Shown: piece by piece, positions 11,461 through 22,241 of the stretch
Numbering within the stretch: the stretch's first letter is position 1
Layout of the letters: each line of letters begins with the position of its first letter
Origin: Siphonodentalium dalli
Taxonomy: Eukaryota > Mollusca > Scaphopoda > Gadilida > Siphonodentaliidae
NCBI GenBank assembly: GCA_032622095.1
Contig: CP136065.1
Location: forward strand, 51,763,949-51,827,948
Length of the DNA stretch: 64,000 nucleotides
Direction: 5' to 3'
Notes under the pieces: model-generated
What the model was told of the DNA's origin: nothing
Databases searched by the model: none
Seen by the model: only the letters and a program-made list of their open reading frames with translations
Made by a program: the position numbers and the translations under genes

Positions 11461-12153
11461 GCTTAGAGATGACATTAGTGACGTAGGTTCCTTGTCCTTA
11501 TATAGCAGCTATTAGAACGTTGGAAGTGAAGGGTTAGAAATTATATTAGTGACGTAGGTTCCTTGTCCTTATATATCAGCTATTAGAACGTGTGACATGA
11601 CGGGTTAGAGATTACATTAGTGACGTAGGTTCCTGGTCCTTATATATCATCTATTAGAACGTTTGAAATGATGGGTAAGAGATTACATTAGTGACGTAGG
11701 ATCCTGGTCCTTATATATAAGCTATTAGAACGTGTGAAATGACGGGTTAGAGATTACATTAGTGACGTAGGTTCCTGGTCCTTATATATCAGCTATTAGA
11801 ACGTGTGAAATGACGGGTTAGAGATTACATTAGTGACGTAGGTTCCTGGTCCTTATATATCAGCTATTAGAACGTGTGAAATGACGGGTTAGAGATTACA
11901 TTAGTGACGTAGGTTCCTGGTCCTTATATATCAGCTATTAGAACGTGTGAAATGACGGGTAAGAGATTACATTAGTGACGTAGGTTCCTGGTCCTTATAT
12001 ATCAGCTATTAGAACGTGTGAATTGACGGGTAAGAGATTACATTAGTGACGTAGGTTCCTGGTCCTTATATATAAGCTATTAGAACGTGTGAAATGACGG
12101 GTTAGAGAGTACATTAGTGACGTAGGTTCCTGGTCCTTATACATCAGCTATTA
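11461..12153. repeat. 71-bp satellite array, 10 units
   Basis: ACGTAGG starts at 11481, 11552, 11623, 11694, 11765, 11836, 11907, 11978, 12049 and 12120, exactly 71 bp apart. Units carry TTAGTGACGTAGGTTCCTGG, TCCTTATATATCAGC and TATTAGAACGTGTGAAATGA. Inner units are nearly identical; the first two and the third differ most. Two variable positions (GGGTTAGAG or GGGTAAGAG; TATCAGC or TATAAGC) shuffle between units. Each unit has a CRE-like TGACGTAG. The last unit breaks off at AGAA into the family A right end. Confidence 0.92.
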
Positions 12154-12195
12154 GAATGCATTGGCACAGTGCCCTTCTGTTGGGTAAAGGGTTAA

Positions 12196-12300
12196 CGTAG
12201 TGCAGAAGTCAACCAGCATGGGAAACTGCACACCTGCGATTGTTAGTTCAGTCGGAGTCATTTTGGAGGAGTTATTGCCTTTTTTCGACATAGCAAGATG
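12196..12300. repeat. Diverged tandem unit, right of composite insertion
   Basis: GTCAACCAGCATGGGAAACT, CACCTGCGATTGTTAGTTCA and TTATTGCCTTTTTTCGACAT match 10560-10650, so the host repeat continues here. Confidence 0.7.
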
Positions 12301-13788
12301 TTTTTTGTTTTTTATTTTAGATTCACTGACCCTTTCTAGACACACTGAAGATGTGCAATATATTTAGTAAATATGCACTTGTTGTTATATTGGTGTAATC
12401 AATTTCTCCTACCGTACTGCGATCTGAAACCCATAAATCCTTCAAAACCTGCCTCATTCGTTGGGAGACACCTGCCACATTCATCGGGGGACATTTTGGT
12501 CAGCTTTATTTTGTAATTTGACTGTACGGTTTCGTCTGAATTGTAGTCACAGTCTCACAGATGTGCATATTTTAGTTTCACAAGCCCGCTAATAGTTCAG
12601 TTTTAGTGTAAACAATATTTATTTGAACAAAAGAACAGAACATCACATTGACAATTATACATATTGAGAAAAAAACATAGTTCAAATGAGGATTAGATAA
12701 CAAGCCATGAGCCTATGGCTTTTATAAAAATCTTTTCCTCCAAAAATGTTACCCCGAGTGTCAATACAGACAGCTACAGGGTAAAGAGGACGGGAATTTG
12801 AATATTGTTCTGTGTTTTCAAATAAATGTTGGGAAGTTAGCTAAGCGAGTGTAGGGATCAGAAAGATGGAGGAGTGATAGAAGGGCGGAGATTATGAAAT
12901 AGACAAGACAGATAATAAAGTAGGTGGAAAAGAAGTGTGATAAATGCTGTATACAATAATCCCTCAGTCATAATCAAAATTTCACATTATGGCGTTAAAT
13001 CATGGTGTATTGTCCAATATAGAAACGGAATTAGACCCCAAATAGTTCAGTTTTGATATGCGTGATATGATTTTCCATCAAATAATATACTATACACGCC
13101 GATGGGCAGTGAAATCAGAAGAGCGAATTTGCACGCGGCAGATCCCCCAATAATATCAACATGTAGTACATTTCGAATTGTAATATATACGATCTTGCCT
13201 AAACTAGAACGTATTGCAGTGTATCTATTTCTTAAGTGCATTATACGTCGTCCTTTCTTTAGGATTTGAGTCTGATATATAGATCCACACTAGTCTATGT
13301 GAGATTGCTAGGTAAACCATTGACTTTAACTGGTCCCGGGTGACTATATATCCCAATCAGGATCCTACTCATCGCCGCGATATTTACGCCGAACACATGA
13401 TGTGTCTGCCTCTCCTCCCTTGGGGATATATATGTATCCTCTGTTTTAGTGAGTGCCATATAGAGAGTGGTTTTATCGTGTATTGTGGTGCCCCAGCTTC
13501 TCTGTATTGTCATTGTGCGATGTAGTCTTAACCAGACATGGCTCGTTGTAAGCCGCCACATATCATACATGTATATACCATTGTGAAGCGCGATATCAAG
13601 ACGTATACGTTGAACAAATGAAACCTCTTCAAAATATTTGTTTTACCGAAAATGTGAATTATGATTTTCCGTACTTTTAAGATACAGTTGTTGTTTCTTT
13701 CTTTTCCCAGAATTGTTATGTTCTCTATAACCGAGCTTTCTCTATACCACATATTTCCTGAGTGTATACCTTTGGTATATACCTCATA
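12301..13788. other. No gene seen; LINE-tail trace
   Basis: 12605-12640 has GTGTAAACAATATTTATTTG, the inverse of the LINE-like tail ending. 13100-13180 resembles 10280-10340 (CCCACAATAATATGAACATG against CCCCAATAATATCAACATG). Several 60-90-codon ORFs overlap on both strands at 13295-13750 without a recognisable domain. Confidence 0.45.
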
Positions 13789-13807
13789 CCCCCCCCCCCC
13801 CCCCCCC
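13789..13807. repeat. 19-C homopolymer
   Basis: Uninterrupted C run. It breaks the 144-codon ORF at 13661-14095 into a PPPPPP stretch, which makes that ORF doubtful. Confidence 0.95.
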
Positions 13808-14812
13808 GATAAAGCCGAATATGTTATCAGATTTAACGCGGAATCACGTTTTTGTGTTTTTATTTACAACATTAGCATTAGAATTTCCACGCAAACATAT
13901 GCGCTGGTGATCATTTTTGTGACGCAGTTACAAATTGTCGACATGGTAAATACCATACAGTGTCTCCAGTTGTCTGGTATTGCGTGGCACCACACTCAGC
14001 GGACCAATACCGCTCCACGTCGGCTGAATGTCTCAATCGTGAGCGACGCATTGAAACATGAACAACCCCACACACACATATATATATGCATATAAGCAAT
14101 TACGACAATATATTACTCCGAAATTGTGTGACATAAATTGCAGTCATTAACCCTCTTGCTGCTAAGCTGCTAATTAAAAATAAATGGAAATGTTCAAATG
14201 TTACGACGTCGGGTCCTATATATCGGTCTGCCGCTGTCAACCGGGGAGAAGTTATACTGTATCACCCTGTCGTTGTAAATGGGTTCGAAAACACGTTGAC
14301 GCAAACATCTGGCTGTCTACGTGTATTAACGTAAGTGACATTGCATGGTGACGAGCACTACGATTCTCATCAGAATTTAAAGTTAAGCGACACGGGGCCT
14401 AGTTAGTAATTTGATTGAGACAGTTAGCCCAATCGGTAAATGTACTGGACCTGCATGTCAACATGGGCAATGCATTGTCATTAAGAATAGTATGGTTAGC
14501 TGTGATTACATACACCAATCACATTAGTTGCGTTCTGAACAGGTACACTTTGAATGCTAGAGTCACCAACACTTTCTTAAACCAACCTAATCACTTGGAC
14601 CTGTATCTATTATACATGTGTTATATAGATCATAAGACAACCAAACAACCGCCATACTGGGTAATTACCTTGTAATTAGGTGAAGAAAAGCCAAAGGGGA
14701 CGTGTTTTCTCGACCTATGAAAATTATATGTAATGAATGTTTGGGAAGACCCCCTCCCCCCTGTTTTGACGTGGACATTTGTAATCAATTTCGCGATAAT
14801 TTCACTAGTGGT
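13808..14812. other. No gene seen; single piggyBac-like end
   Basis: TTAACCCTCTTGCTGCTAAG at about 14147 resembles a piggyBac-type terminus, but I find no partner end. Other ORFs (14415-14675) have no motif. Confidence 0.4.
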
Positions 14813-15052
14813 TGATATAATATAATAAATAATGACTTGTCGATATCTTATAATGAATAATGCATGTCTTGTCACTATGCAGAAGTCAGCTCCGCCCAAG
14901 CCATGCATTATCTATATAATATAATAAATAATGCTTGTCTTATATATAATGGAATATATAATGCATGTCTTGTCCATATAATATAATAAATAATGTGTGT
15001 CTTGTCGCTATGCAAAAGTCAACTCCGTCCAAGCCATGCAATATATCTGTAT
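14813..15052. repeat. AT-rich direct repeats
   Basis: TAATATAATAAATAATG occurs near 14817, 14919 and 14980, each followed by a CTTGTC block. GCAGAAGTCAGCTCCGCCCA (about 14878) is repeated as GCAAAAGTCAACTCCGTCCA (about 15012). This is a locally duplicated unit of about 130 bp with internal shorter repeats. Confidence 0.7.
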
Positions 15053-15061
15053 AATAGCAAC

Positions 15062-15093
15062 CACAACGCGCCGCAGGCGCGTTGTTGCTTTTC
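15062..15093. other. GC-rich hairpin
   Basis: ACAACGCGCC, a GCA loop and GGCGCGTTGT form an exact 10-bp stem in an AT-rich setting. No downstream T-run and no gene ends here, so it is not called a terminator. Confidence 0.6.
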
Positions 15094-15108
15094 AAGTTTA
15101 GGCGTGAA

Positions 15109-15423
15109 TGACGTCATTAAATTTTACAATACCATGAAACAGAATTTCGACGCGATGAAAAACGGCGCACAAAAATGGGTTAAAAATCACGTGACTTCCG
15201 CTCCGCTTTCGCATAGCATCCTGGGAACAATAATATCCCAAAAGAAATGGTGAAATCACAGAATCTGAAGTGGACCAACGGGATGGTTATGAAATTACCA
15301 ACTTTAGTTTTTCTGAACAATTCCTATGTGATTTAGGCCTATAGATTAGTTTCATTTTGACCAATTTCGTTGGTTAGCTGAAAGAAAACCAGCGAAGACG
15401 TCATGACATGGTCCATGACGTCA
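15109..15423. promoter_or_regulatory. Cluster of CRE-like TGACGTCA sites
   Basis: Exact TGACGTCA occurs at 15109-15116 and 15416-15423. The second belongs to a larger palindrome at 15397-15422 (GACGTCATG, 8-bp loop, CATGACGTC), followed by TACGTCATTTGGC. TGACGTCA is the consensus site of CREB/ATF bZIP factors. Function is inferred only from the motif. Confidence 0.4.
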
Positions 15424-15539
15424 TTTACGTCATTTGGCATTTGGGCCAGAATCCAGACACATTTGGTCTCTACCGGAAACACTGATTTCACATCACTAGA
15501 CTATAGACGCAATTATATATACGAAGTGGCTTTAGCACT

Positions 15540-15970
15540 GAGGGCTCAAGAACGGTATGCCGCTCTTTAGCGACGAGGGCTAAGGACTCAGTAAGGAGCG
15601 GTATACGGCTCTTTATAGTCGGACACTGGAGATCGAGCAATACGGATGATAATGTAAGACCGTTCTTTATCGCGCCAGGACCACGTATAGCTAAATATTG
15701 GTATATCCCGATGTACACCACTCCTGTGCCCCGTTCTTTGACGTTTGTCACCGAATAGCAGTATACCGTTCTTTGGTGCCAGCGCTGAAGAGCGGTAGGC
15801 CCATACCGTTCCTTGGTACCAACCACTAAAGAGCGGTATAGCCTACCGTTCTTAAGCGTATCAGACCCATAAAGACGAAGAGTGGTATACCACTCTTTAG
15901 CGTTTGGTACTAAAGAACGGTATAGCGTGTCAGGCCCATATAGCTAAAGAGCGATATACTGCTCTTAAGC
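15540..15970. repeat. Cluster of AAAGAGCGGTATA palindromic motifs
   Basis: About eleven variants of AAAGAGCGGTAT or its inverse ATACCGTTCTTT occur here, often as back-to-back pairs: 15549-15572, 15593-15616, 15828-15858, 15878-15902 and 15942-15968, plus single halves near 15650, 15740, 15762, 15788, 15806 and 15911. Spacer sequence between them is not repetitive. A minus-strand ORF (15488-15826) runs through but is explained by the repeats. Confidence 0.75.
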
Positions 15971-17336
15971 CACGGCCTTATATATACACATACACGCTTT
16001 ATTGACCGTACTAACACGGGACATAAATAGAGGCTCTATCAGCGTATAATCGCTTTTGTTAGAAGTTAGGAAACAGCGTATTTAATGTACATTTAACTTT
16101 GATAAGTCTTTTAGTCACCAGTACGCAAATCAAAGCTTTATTACAACGACACAAATTAATGAGTAACACGCATAACACATTTACAACTTTTTATATACAA
16201 TATGCACACAATAAATATGGGATCCTGGATCCCTCCCTACAAACGTGTTGTTTGTTTGTTTGGTTTTCATTGTTCCTTTTTGTTTGTTCTTCTTTTGACC
16301 TAGTGTGTATATATAATATTGTATTCTTCATCATGTTTTCAAATGTCCTTTTGACTATCAGTTAGAATTTGTGACCTGCATGAGCTAATACAGCTGCCTT
16401 CCGCAATGTATACACTTAAATGCAATAAGAGACGTCTCTAAAGACCATTTTCTAGAAAAAAAATACAGACTGGATTCAAACGAGGGATGTTTTCTATTGA
16501 CAAGAGCCCACGAAACTGTTCGTGCGAAAGATTTGCCCAGTGATATTTTGGGATAATGCGCTCATGTAGTCATTTATATTTGTCATAGATAAACGTGGGA
16601 AATTGCTAGGTTTAGTTTGGCATGGAGGTGTATGAGTTGCTTTAACGAGAGATGTGGTAGCAGGGTGGTTGTACTGTAGTGTTCCGCGGAATCCGCCCCT
16701 CCAACCTTGGTGAAAATATTCAACATTTTGAAATCCCATGCCGTGACACAGCAACAGTTGCATGGAAACTACGTGTATAGATTGAAATTGTTGTGACAGT
16801 TTGATGTATTTGTGTGGTTGCTCCACTACGTGTCACGTGCGATCATATTATAGCACACATACTAGAACATAAGTGAATGTGATATATAGTTAGTCGAGAG
16901 ATTGTCGATTTCTCTATACTGTACTGATGGTATTGATTGTTCTGCCCTATATGGGACTTTTGAAATTATTGTCACCGACATAATTCAACAGCGATATACG
17001 TCATATAAGCTGCGTGTAGCCACGTTGCATATGACGGGAAGACGACAAAGAGCGATCCTTGAAGTGGTCGCTAAAACGAAAATCCGTTTGTTGTCTCCCA
17101 TGCCGCTGTCGCGCTGAATGATATATTTCTTTCCCTGGTTACACGTGATGGCAATCTATCAAATTTTCTAAAGTTTATACTAACGTTGTACAATGGGGTT
17201 CAATTTCAAATTTCCTGCGTGATGCCGGTTGTCAATATGCTCTTGTTTCATTTGAGAGCTGGAAGGGAGTCAATATCCTGACAAGAACGTTTGGGATTAA
17301 GTTCGTTCTAAGATACATGTCAACTTGTCATATAAA
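15971..17336. other. No gene seen
   Basis: Several ORFs of 70-110 codons (16099-16365, 16494-16826 minus, 16902-17117) lack domains and splice context. Nothing else supported. Confidence 0.45.
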
Positions 17337-17595
17337 TTAATTCTTTCTATATAGTGAATCGATTGAGAATAGAAGAATACATTGGAATGGTCTAGTAGTC
17401 ATCTGAATGAGTGTTCAGAAACAATAATAAGACACATAATACAAGTGCAGAAGGATTCCCATTTATTGGAAGGAAATGTTCAGATAAAAAGTTCAACAAA
17501 CGGCCTATACATGGTTGTTGGTTGAGCTTATTATCTAAATATTCCATATATGAGATAATTACTCATCAATGAGTATTTAGTATAGAAATGGTTAA
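17337..17595 (+). mobile_element. Family B MITE (B1)
   Basis: Begins TTAATTCTTTCTATATAG and ends TTTAGTATAGAAATGGTTAA. The central inverted repeat GGAAATGTTCAGAT...TTCAACAAACGG pairs with GTTGAGCTTATTATCTAA. TTAA at both sides. Confidence 0.75.
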
Positions 17596-17675
17596 ATCTG
17601 CCTTATACGACTTTCAAGGTTAACATTCGCTTTAGATGCGTTCCTGTGATCGAACGATGTTAATAAATTTATTTC

Positions 17676-17909
17676 TTAACCCTTTCTATGCTGAATGGAT
17701 TCTGCCATACAGTTATAGAATTATACATGGAACGGTCTATTATTCATTTGGGTAATAAAAGCAGACGACAGACAGAAATAACAGATAACACAAAAGCAGA
17801 ACGACGCATATTCATAGGAGGAAAATGTTCAGATAATAAGTTCAACAAACACCTATTGAACTTATTATCTGAACATTTCCTGAGTCAATGAGTATTTAGT
17901 ATAGTTTAA
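17676..17909 (+). mobile_element. Family B MITE (B2)
   Basis: Begins TTAACCCTTTCTATGCTGAA and ends GAGTATTTAGTATAGTTTAA. The centre is a strong hairpin: GGAAAATGTTCAGATAATAA, then TTCAACAAACACC, pairs with TATTGAACTTATTATCTGAA. About 234 bp. Confidence 0.8.
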
Positions 17910-18734
17910 TGACCAAATAAAAATGTGGTATATAATAATCAAAAAGTAATTATGTTTGATATGGACGAACGTGGAGAAACACCACCAATAATAGAACGAT
18001 ACAAATCAATTTTATCGGTGACTGGATTCAGTCGAACCTGGGAGACACAAAACCCATTGACTAACTCGATGACAACTAGCCTATACCAGGCGCTAATTAA
18101 ACAGTTCCATTTGAACTGGAAAAACGATGTTGAGAAATCGACACGTGGTGAGCTGTACATTAAATTGAAACATTTACCTTCCCTATCAGCATATTATAAT
18201 TTGCCATTTAGTATTTATATTAGCATACAGAAATTAAGAACTGCTAACCACAGATTGGCAATTGAGGTGAGCAAATGGAAAAAGAAGAAAAAGAAAAGCA
18301 CAATACAAGCCGATAGTGGATTAAGCCTTGCCTGTAAACATGAACACGGAGACGAATTTCATTTTATAATGAACTGCACTAAACTGCATGAGCTAAGAAC
18401 CCGATACATACCTGAAATTAAATGGAAAACTGGCTCCCATGAAGCGTTTTATGACCTTCTCAATGACACTAACGAGAATACAATGAAGAAACTGTCAATT
18501 TACATCACGAAGGGGCTTGAGATCAATGAAATTAAATAACACCGCTTTATTAATATTTATACTTGAAGTTGATTGACATTTCCTGCAGGTTTACAGTGGC
18601 ATTTATGTACTTGCTTTCATGAAGTGACTTCGTTTATTTGTATTACTGTATAATTATGTGCACACAACCTTGTATATATGTTATATATCTCATGTTACAC
18701 ATATGTGTCTGAGAATAAACTATTACAACAACAT
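17910..18734 (+). mobile_element. 5'-truncated non-LTR retrotransposon tail
   Basis: Consists of the reverse-transcriptase C-terminal ORF (17925-18539) plus an about 195-bp 3' part with GTGCACACAACCTTGTATAT, CATGTTACACATATGTGTCT and an end AATAAACTATTACAACAACA. The inverted partial copy at 38199-38563 shares this 3' part, which defines the 3' terminus. It directly abuts a family B MITE. Confidence 0.75.
17925..18539 (+). pseudogene. Non-LTR reverse transcriptase C-terminal region
   Basis: The 204-codon ORF resembles the post-RT C-terminal part of Jockey/CR1-like polymerases common in molluscs. Residues about 65-110 carry the QFHLNWKND and IKLKHLPSLSAYY blocks, about 120 has KLRTANHRLAIE, which matches the LRxSSHRLxIE signature, and about 150-165 has CKHEHGDEFHFIMNC, corresponding to the Cys/His block. 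LRTRYIPEI follows. A normal polymerase exceeds 900 residues, so the endonuclease and RT catalytic domains are missing. A KKKKKK stretch after the HRL motif suggests decay. The ATG is probably incidental. Recognition is by family knowledge, not a database search. Confidence 0.8.
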
Positions 18735-18960
18735 TCAACGACATCTACACATAGTCCGAGAGTTTAACACTGAATAAGTTCTCCGATTGGTTATTTGTTC
18801 TCCATATACCGATAAAGCACATCAGAAAACTAATCTCTATCACATAACCATACAAGATCAATTGACAATTCGCACGTATAGAAATCAAGTTATTATTGAG
18901 CTATGTATGGTCCTGCACGAGGTAATTTTCAAACTCGGGAATGATTTCAGAAAACATGAA
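18735..18960. other. No gene seen
   Basis: Unique-looking AT-rich sequence between the retroelement tail and the triplicated unit. Confidence 0.4.
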
Positions 18961-19830
18961 TTGTTTCGGTTTTCGGGGAATAATGTGACCAATGGTTACA
19001 GTAACGGTTACATTTTTCAATAAAACACTAACACTCTACTTTTATTTCTTATAGAACGTTTACAAATCCTAATGTTCAATGATTTAACAGTAAGCTATAG
19101 ATTGTAACTAATTACAAGTATTTATAATATTACTGCACCTAAGTATTCCTGCATTTCTGGTTCTCTCCAACGCTGTAAATATATGTTTATAGTGCTCGAA
19201 TGGACAGGTGTATGCTTTACTTTCTGCTAATAGTAGAGTATGTACAAAATAATGATAGAAGGAACAAGATACACGTGTGGGAATACTGATAAATCCTTAT
19301 TACTATTGTAAATATGTTTATAGTATTGAGCCAGCACTCCGGATAGCTCAGCTATAGAAATGCCCACAGTGCGAATAAACGTACTAAGTGACAACGATAA
19401 ACTCTGTCCGCACAAACCGCATATGGTGAGTCGTCTGGATAGACTGAAGTGTCATTATCGGAACATTCTTCCCAATGCGTCTTGATTGATATCGCGTTCC
19501 GTCACTAGACTGGAATCATAAATGACAGTCGAAACTAAGAGAACAAATTCACACGGCGACCCGTGATAATTGTGTAGAGGGCACCACTGTAACCTCCTTG
19601 TACCAAATACATGGTCTTCTTCTATAGAGCTTCCCAGGCAGTGAGCCCTTTTGATTTCGACCACACGCTTGCTAACATTAACCAGGACAATTTTGCCATT
19701 CGTAGTACACAGAGGGCATTAGGTTCAGTTATTTGTACTTGAAACAAATATGTGGAATAAACATAAAATAAAAAATATACATAAATATACGATATGAATC
19801 TATATGGCGTTGTATTGTGGAATACGACAC
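18961..19830. repeat. Triplicated 855-bp unit, copy 1
   Basis: Begins near AATAATGTGACCAATGGTTA. The marker GTGTATGCTTTACT lies at 19208, and the next copies carry it at 20074 and 20924, giving periods of 866 and 850 bp. On the minus strand a frame reads CPLCTTNGKIVLVN followed by HCLGSSIEEDHVF and VTERDINQDALGRMFR, and it ends at 19455. Confidence 0.85.
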
Positions 19831-20680
19831 TGAGGACGTTGCGGAAAATAATATGCCCAATGGTATAACAGTAACTGCCACATTTTTCAGTTAATCACAA
19901 ACACTCTACTGTCATTTCTTAAAGACTTTTATAAATCCTAAAATGTCAATAATTTATAAGTAAGCTATTGTAACTATTTACATGTATTTAGAATATTACT
20001 ACACTTAAGTACGCCAGTATTTGCGATTCTCTCAAATACTGTAAATATGTGTTTATTGTGCTCGAATTAACAGGTGTATGCTTTACTCTCTGCTAATAGT
20101 ATAGTATGTACAATATAATGATAGAAGGAACACGATACACGTGTGAGATTACTGAAAAGTCCTGATTACTATTGTAAATATGTTTATAATATTGACCCGG
20201 CACTCCGGATAGCTCAGCTAGAAATTCCCTCAGTGCGAATAAACGTACTAAGTGACACCGATAAACTATGTCCGCACAAACCGCATATGATGAGTCGTCT
20301 GGATGAGACTAAAGTGTCATTATCGGAACATTCTTCCTAATACGTTTTGATTTGATATCGCTTTCCGTCACACGACTGGGATCATAAATGACAGTCGAAA
20401 CGAAAAGAAGAAATTAACACGGCGACCCGTGATAATTGTGTAGAGGGCACCACTGTAACCTCTTTGTACCAAATACATGGTCTTCTATAGAGCTTCCGAG
20501 GCAGTGAGCCCTATTGATTTCCACCACAAGCTTGCCTACATTAACCAGGACAATTATGTCATTCGTAGTACACAGAGGGCATTAGGTTCAGTTCTTTGTA
20601 CTTGAAACAAATTTGTGGAATAAATATACATAGATATACGATATGAATGTATATGGCGTAGTATTGTGGAATACAGCACT
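19831..20680. repeat. Triplicated 855-bp unit, copy 2
   Basis: Same layout as copy 1. In the minus-strand frame CPLCTTND...HCLGSSIEDHVF is kept despite a 3-bp loss (one E), but a TAA stop interrupts it after the GSPC block and a single extra base shifts it near the end. Nucleotide identity to copy 1 is high by eye. Confidence 0.85.
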
Positions 20681-21480
20681 GAGAGACCGTTTGGGGAAAA
20701 TAATGTGCCCAATGGGAACAGTGACTGCCACATTTTTCAGTAAATCACAAACACTCTACTGTCATTTCTTAAAGACTTTAACAAATCCTAAAATGTCAAT
20801 AATTTATAAGTAAGCTATTGTAACTATTTACAAGTATTTAGAATATTACTACACTTAAGTACGCCAGCATTTGCGATTCTCTCAAATACTGTAAATAGGT
20901 ATTTATTATGCTGGAATGAACAGGTGTATGCTTTACTTTCTGCTAATAGTAGAGTATGTACAACATACTGACAGAAGGAACACGATACACGTGTGAGATT
21001 ACTGAAAAGTCCTGATTACTATTGTAAATATGTTTATAATATTGACCCGGCACTCCGGATAGCTCACCTAGAAATTCCCTCATTGCAAATAAACGTACTA
21101 AGTTACACCGATAAACTACGTCCGCATAAACCGCATATGACATGAGTCGTCTGGATGAGACTAAAATACCATTATCGGAACATTCTTCCTAATACGTTTT
21201 GATTGATATCGCGTTCCGTTACACGATTGGAATCATAAATCAGAGTCGAAACGAAGGGAACACATACAAATGGCGTCACATGATAATTGAGTAGAGGGCA
21301 CCACATTTTAAGCGAGTCTGTAACATCTGTGTACCAAAATACATGGTCTTCTTCTATAGAGCTTCCCAGACAGTGCAAGAGCCCTTTTGAGTTCCATCAC
21401 ACGATATTAAATTAACCAGAACAATTATCCTATTCGTAGTACACAAAGGGCATTATGATCAGTAATTTATACTTGAAACA
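20681..21480. repeat. Triplicated 855-bp unit, copy 3
   Basis: Most diverged copy. It has an insertion near 21306-21320 and altered sequence at 21390-21410. The minus frame still reads CPLCTTNRIIVLVN and later VTERDINQNVLGRMFR. The unit ends near 21480, where similarity to the start of copy 2 stops. Confidence 0.8.
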
Positions 21481-22241
21481 ACGTTGAGCTGTAAAAGCCA
21501 GCTTTGGTCACTAGGACGTAACAACTACAGATACAGATACAGAGCCAGTACTCTGTCGACCGAGACTTGTTGGAGATAGATTGGTGTAAACAATATTTAT
21601 TCCCAATACAAAACAAGATGAATATTTTACAAAAAATGCTAATGGATGGTTATGGGTGATTGGAATGGGATGAGACAACATGCCTATTGTGGCTTTTTTG
21701 TAAGTCCTCTCCCAGATCACTTAAATTTTCCGAACTACATAAGGCCGTTCGGGCGTGTCAGACGGGAATTTTTATGGTTTGTACTTTAAATAACATATTG
21801 ATGATTTTGATATAGATCGCACTCAACAACATATAGCAAGAGATAAGATAAGAACTGGAGTTGGGTGTGATTAGGGCATTAAAGGTAACCAATTGGACGA
21901 AAGGATAGTAGTTAGGTTTAAGAAAGGTCAGAAAGATAGGATGGTCAATGGGGGCGGGGTAGTTTAACATTCGGGTGTCAATTGTGTATTACTTGGCGTA
22001 CAGAGACTACATGAGTTAGCTGGGCAGTCAGGCTTACCGAATTATGACGTTAAGGAGATAGTTCTTACATGCTGGATGCCATGCAAGTTACTTAAGGTGG
22101 CTCAACATTGATGGTTATGACCCTTTTTTAGAAAGTTAATCTTCCAGAATGGAAGCTACATCCTCAAAATGTTTAATTCACCGGAAAGCTTGAGCATTTA
22201 TCTGATGCAACTATTGGTTTATTTTGCGGGGAAATATACTA
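21481..22241. other. No gene seen; LINE-tail trace
   Basis: GGTGTAAACAATATTTATTC at about 21581 is the inverse of the LINE-like AATAAATATTGTTTACACC ending. No coding signal. Confidence 0.45.

Larger units (their letters stand above)
10713..12195 (+). mobile_element. Composite TTAA element with internal satellite
   Basis: The outer ends are TTAACCCTTTACCCAACA at 10713 and TGTTGGGTAAAGGGTTAA ending at 12195. Host sequence is continuous across it: TCATTATTTTTG before and GTCAACCAGCATGGGAAACT after, matching the uninterrupted copy at 10535-10580 where the site reads TTTTTTTAAC. The whole 1483 bp therefore appears to be one insertion at TTAA. Inside are a 671-bp mirror of family A (10713-11383), about 78 bp of other DNA, ten 71-bp satellite units and a 42-bp short right end. 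It has no coding capacity. See separate entries for the parts. Confidence 0.7.

Noticed and set aside
11461-12153. CRISPR-like array
   Set aside because: Units are contiguous 71-bp repeats without unique spacers, in a eukaryotic context.
13661-14095. 144-codon ORF
   Set aside because: Runs through a 19-C homopolymer and has no recognisable domain.
15062-15093. Rho-independent terminator
   Set aside because: The hairpin lacks a T-tract and the window is eukaryotic.
15488-15826. 112-codon minus-strand ORF
   Set aside because: Kept open by the repeated AAAGAGCGGTATA motifs; no domain.
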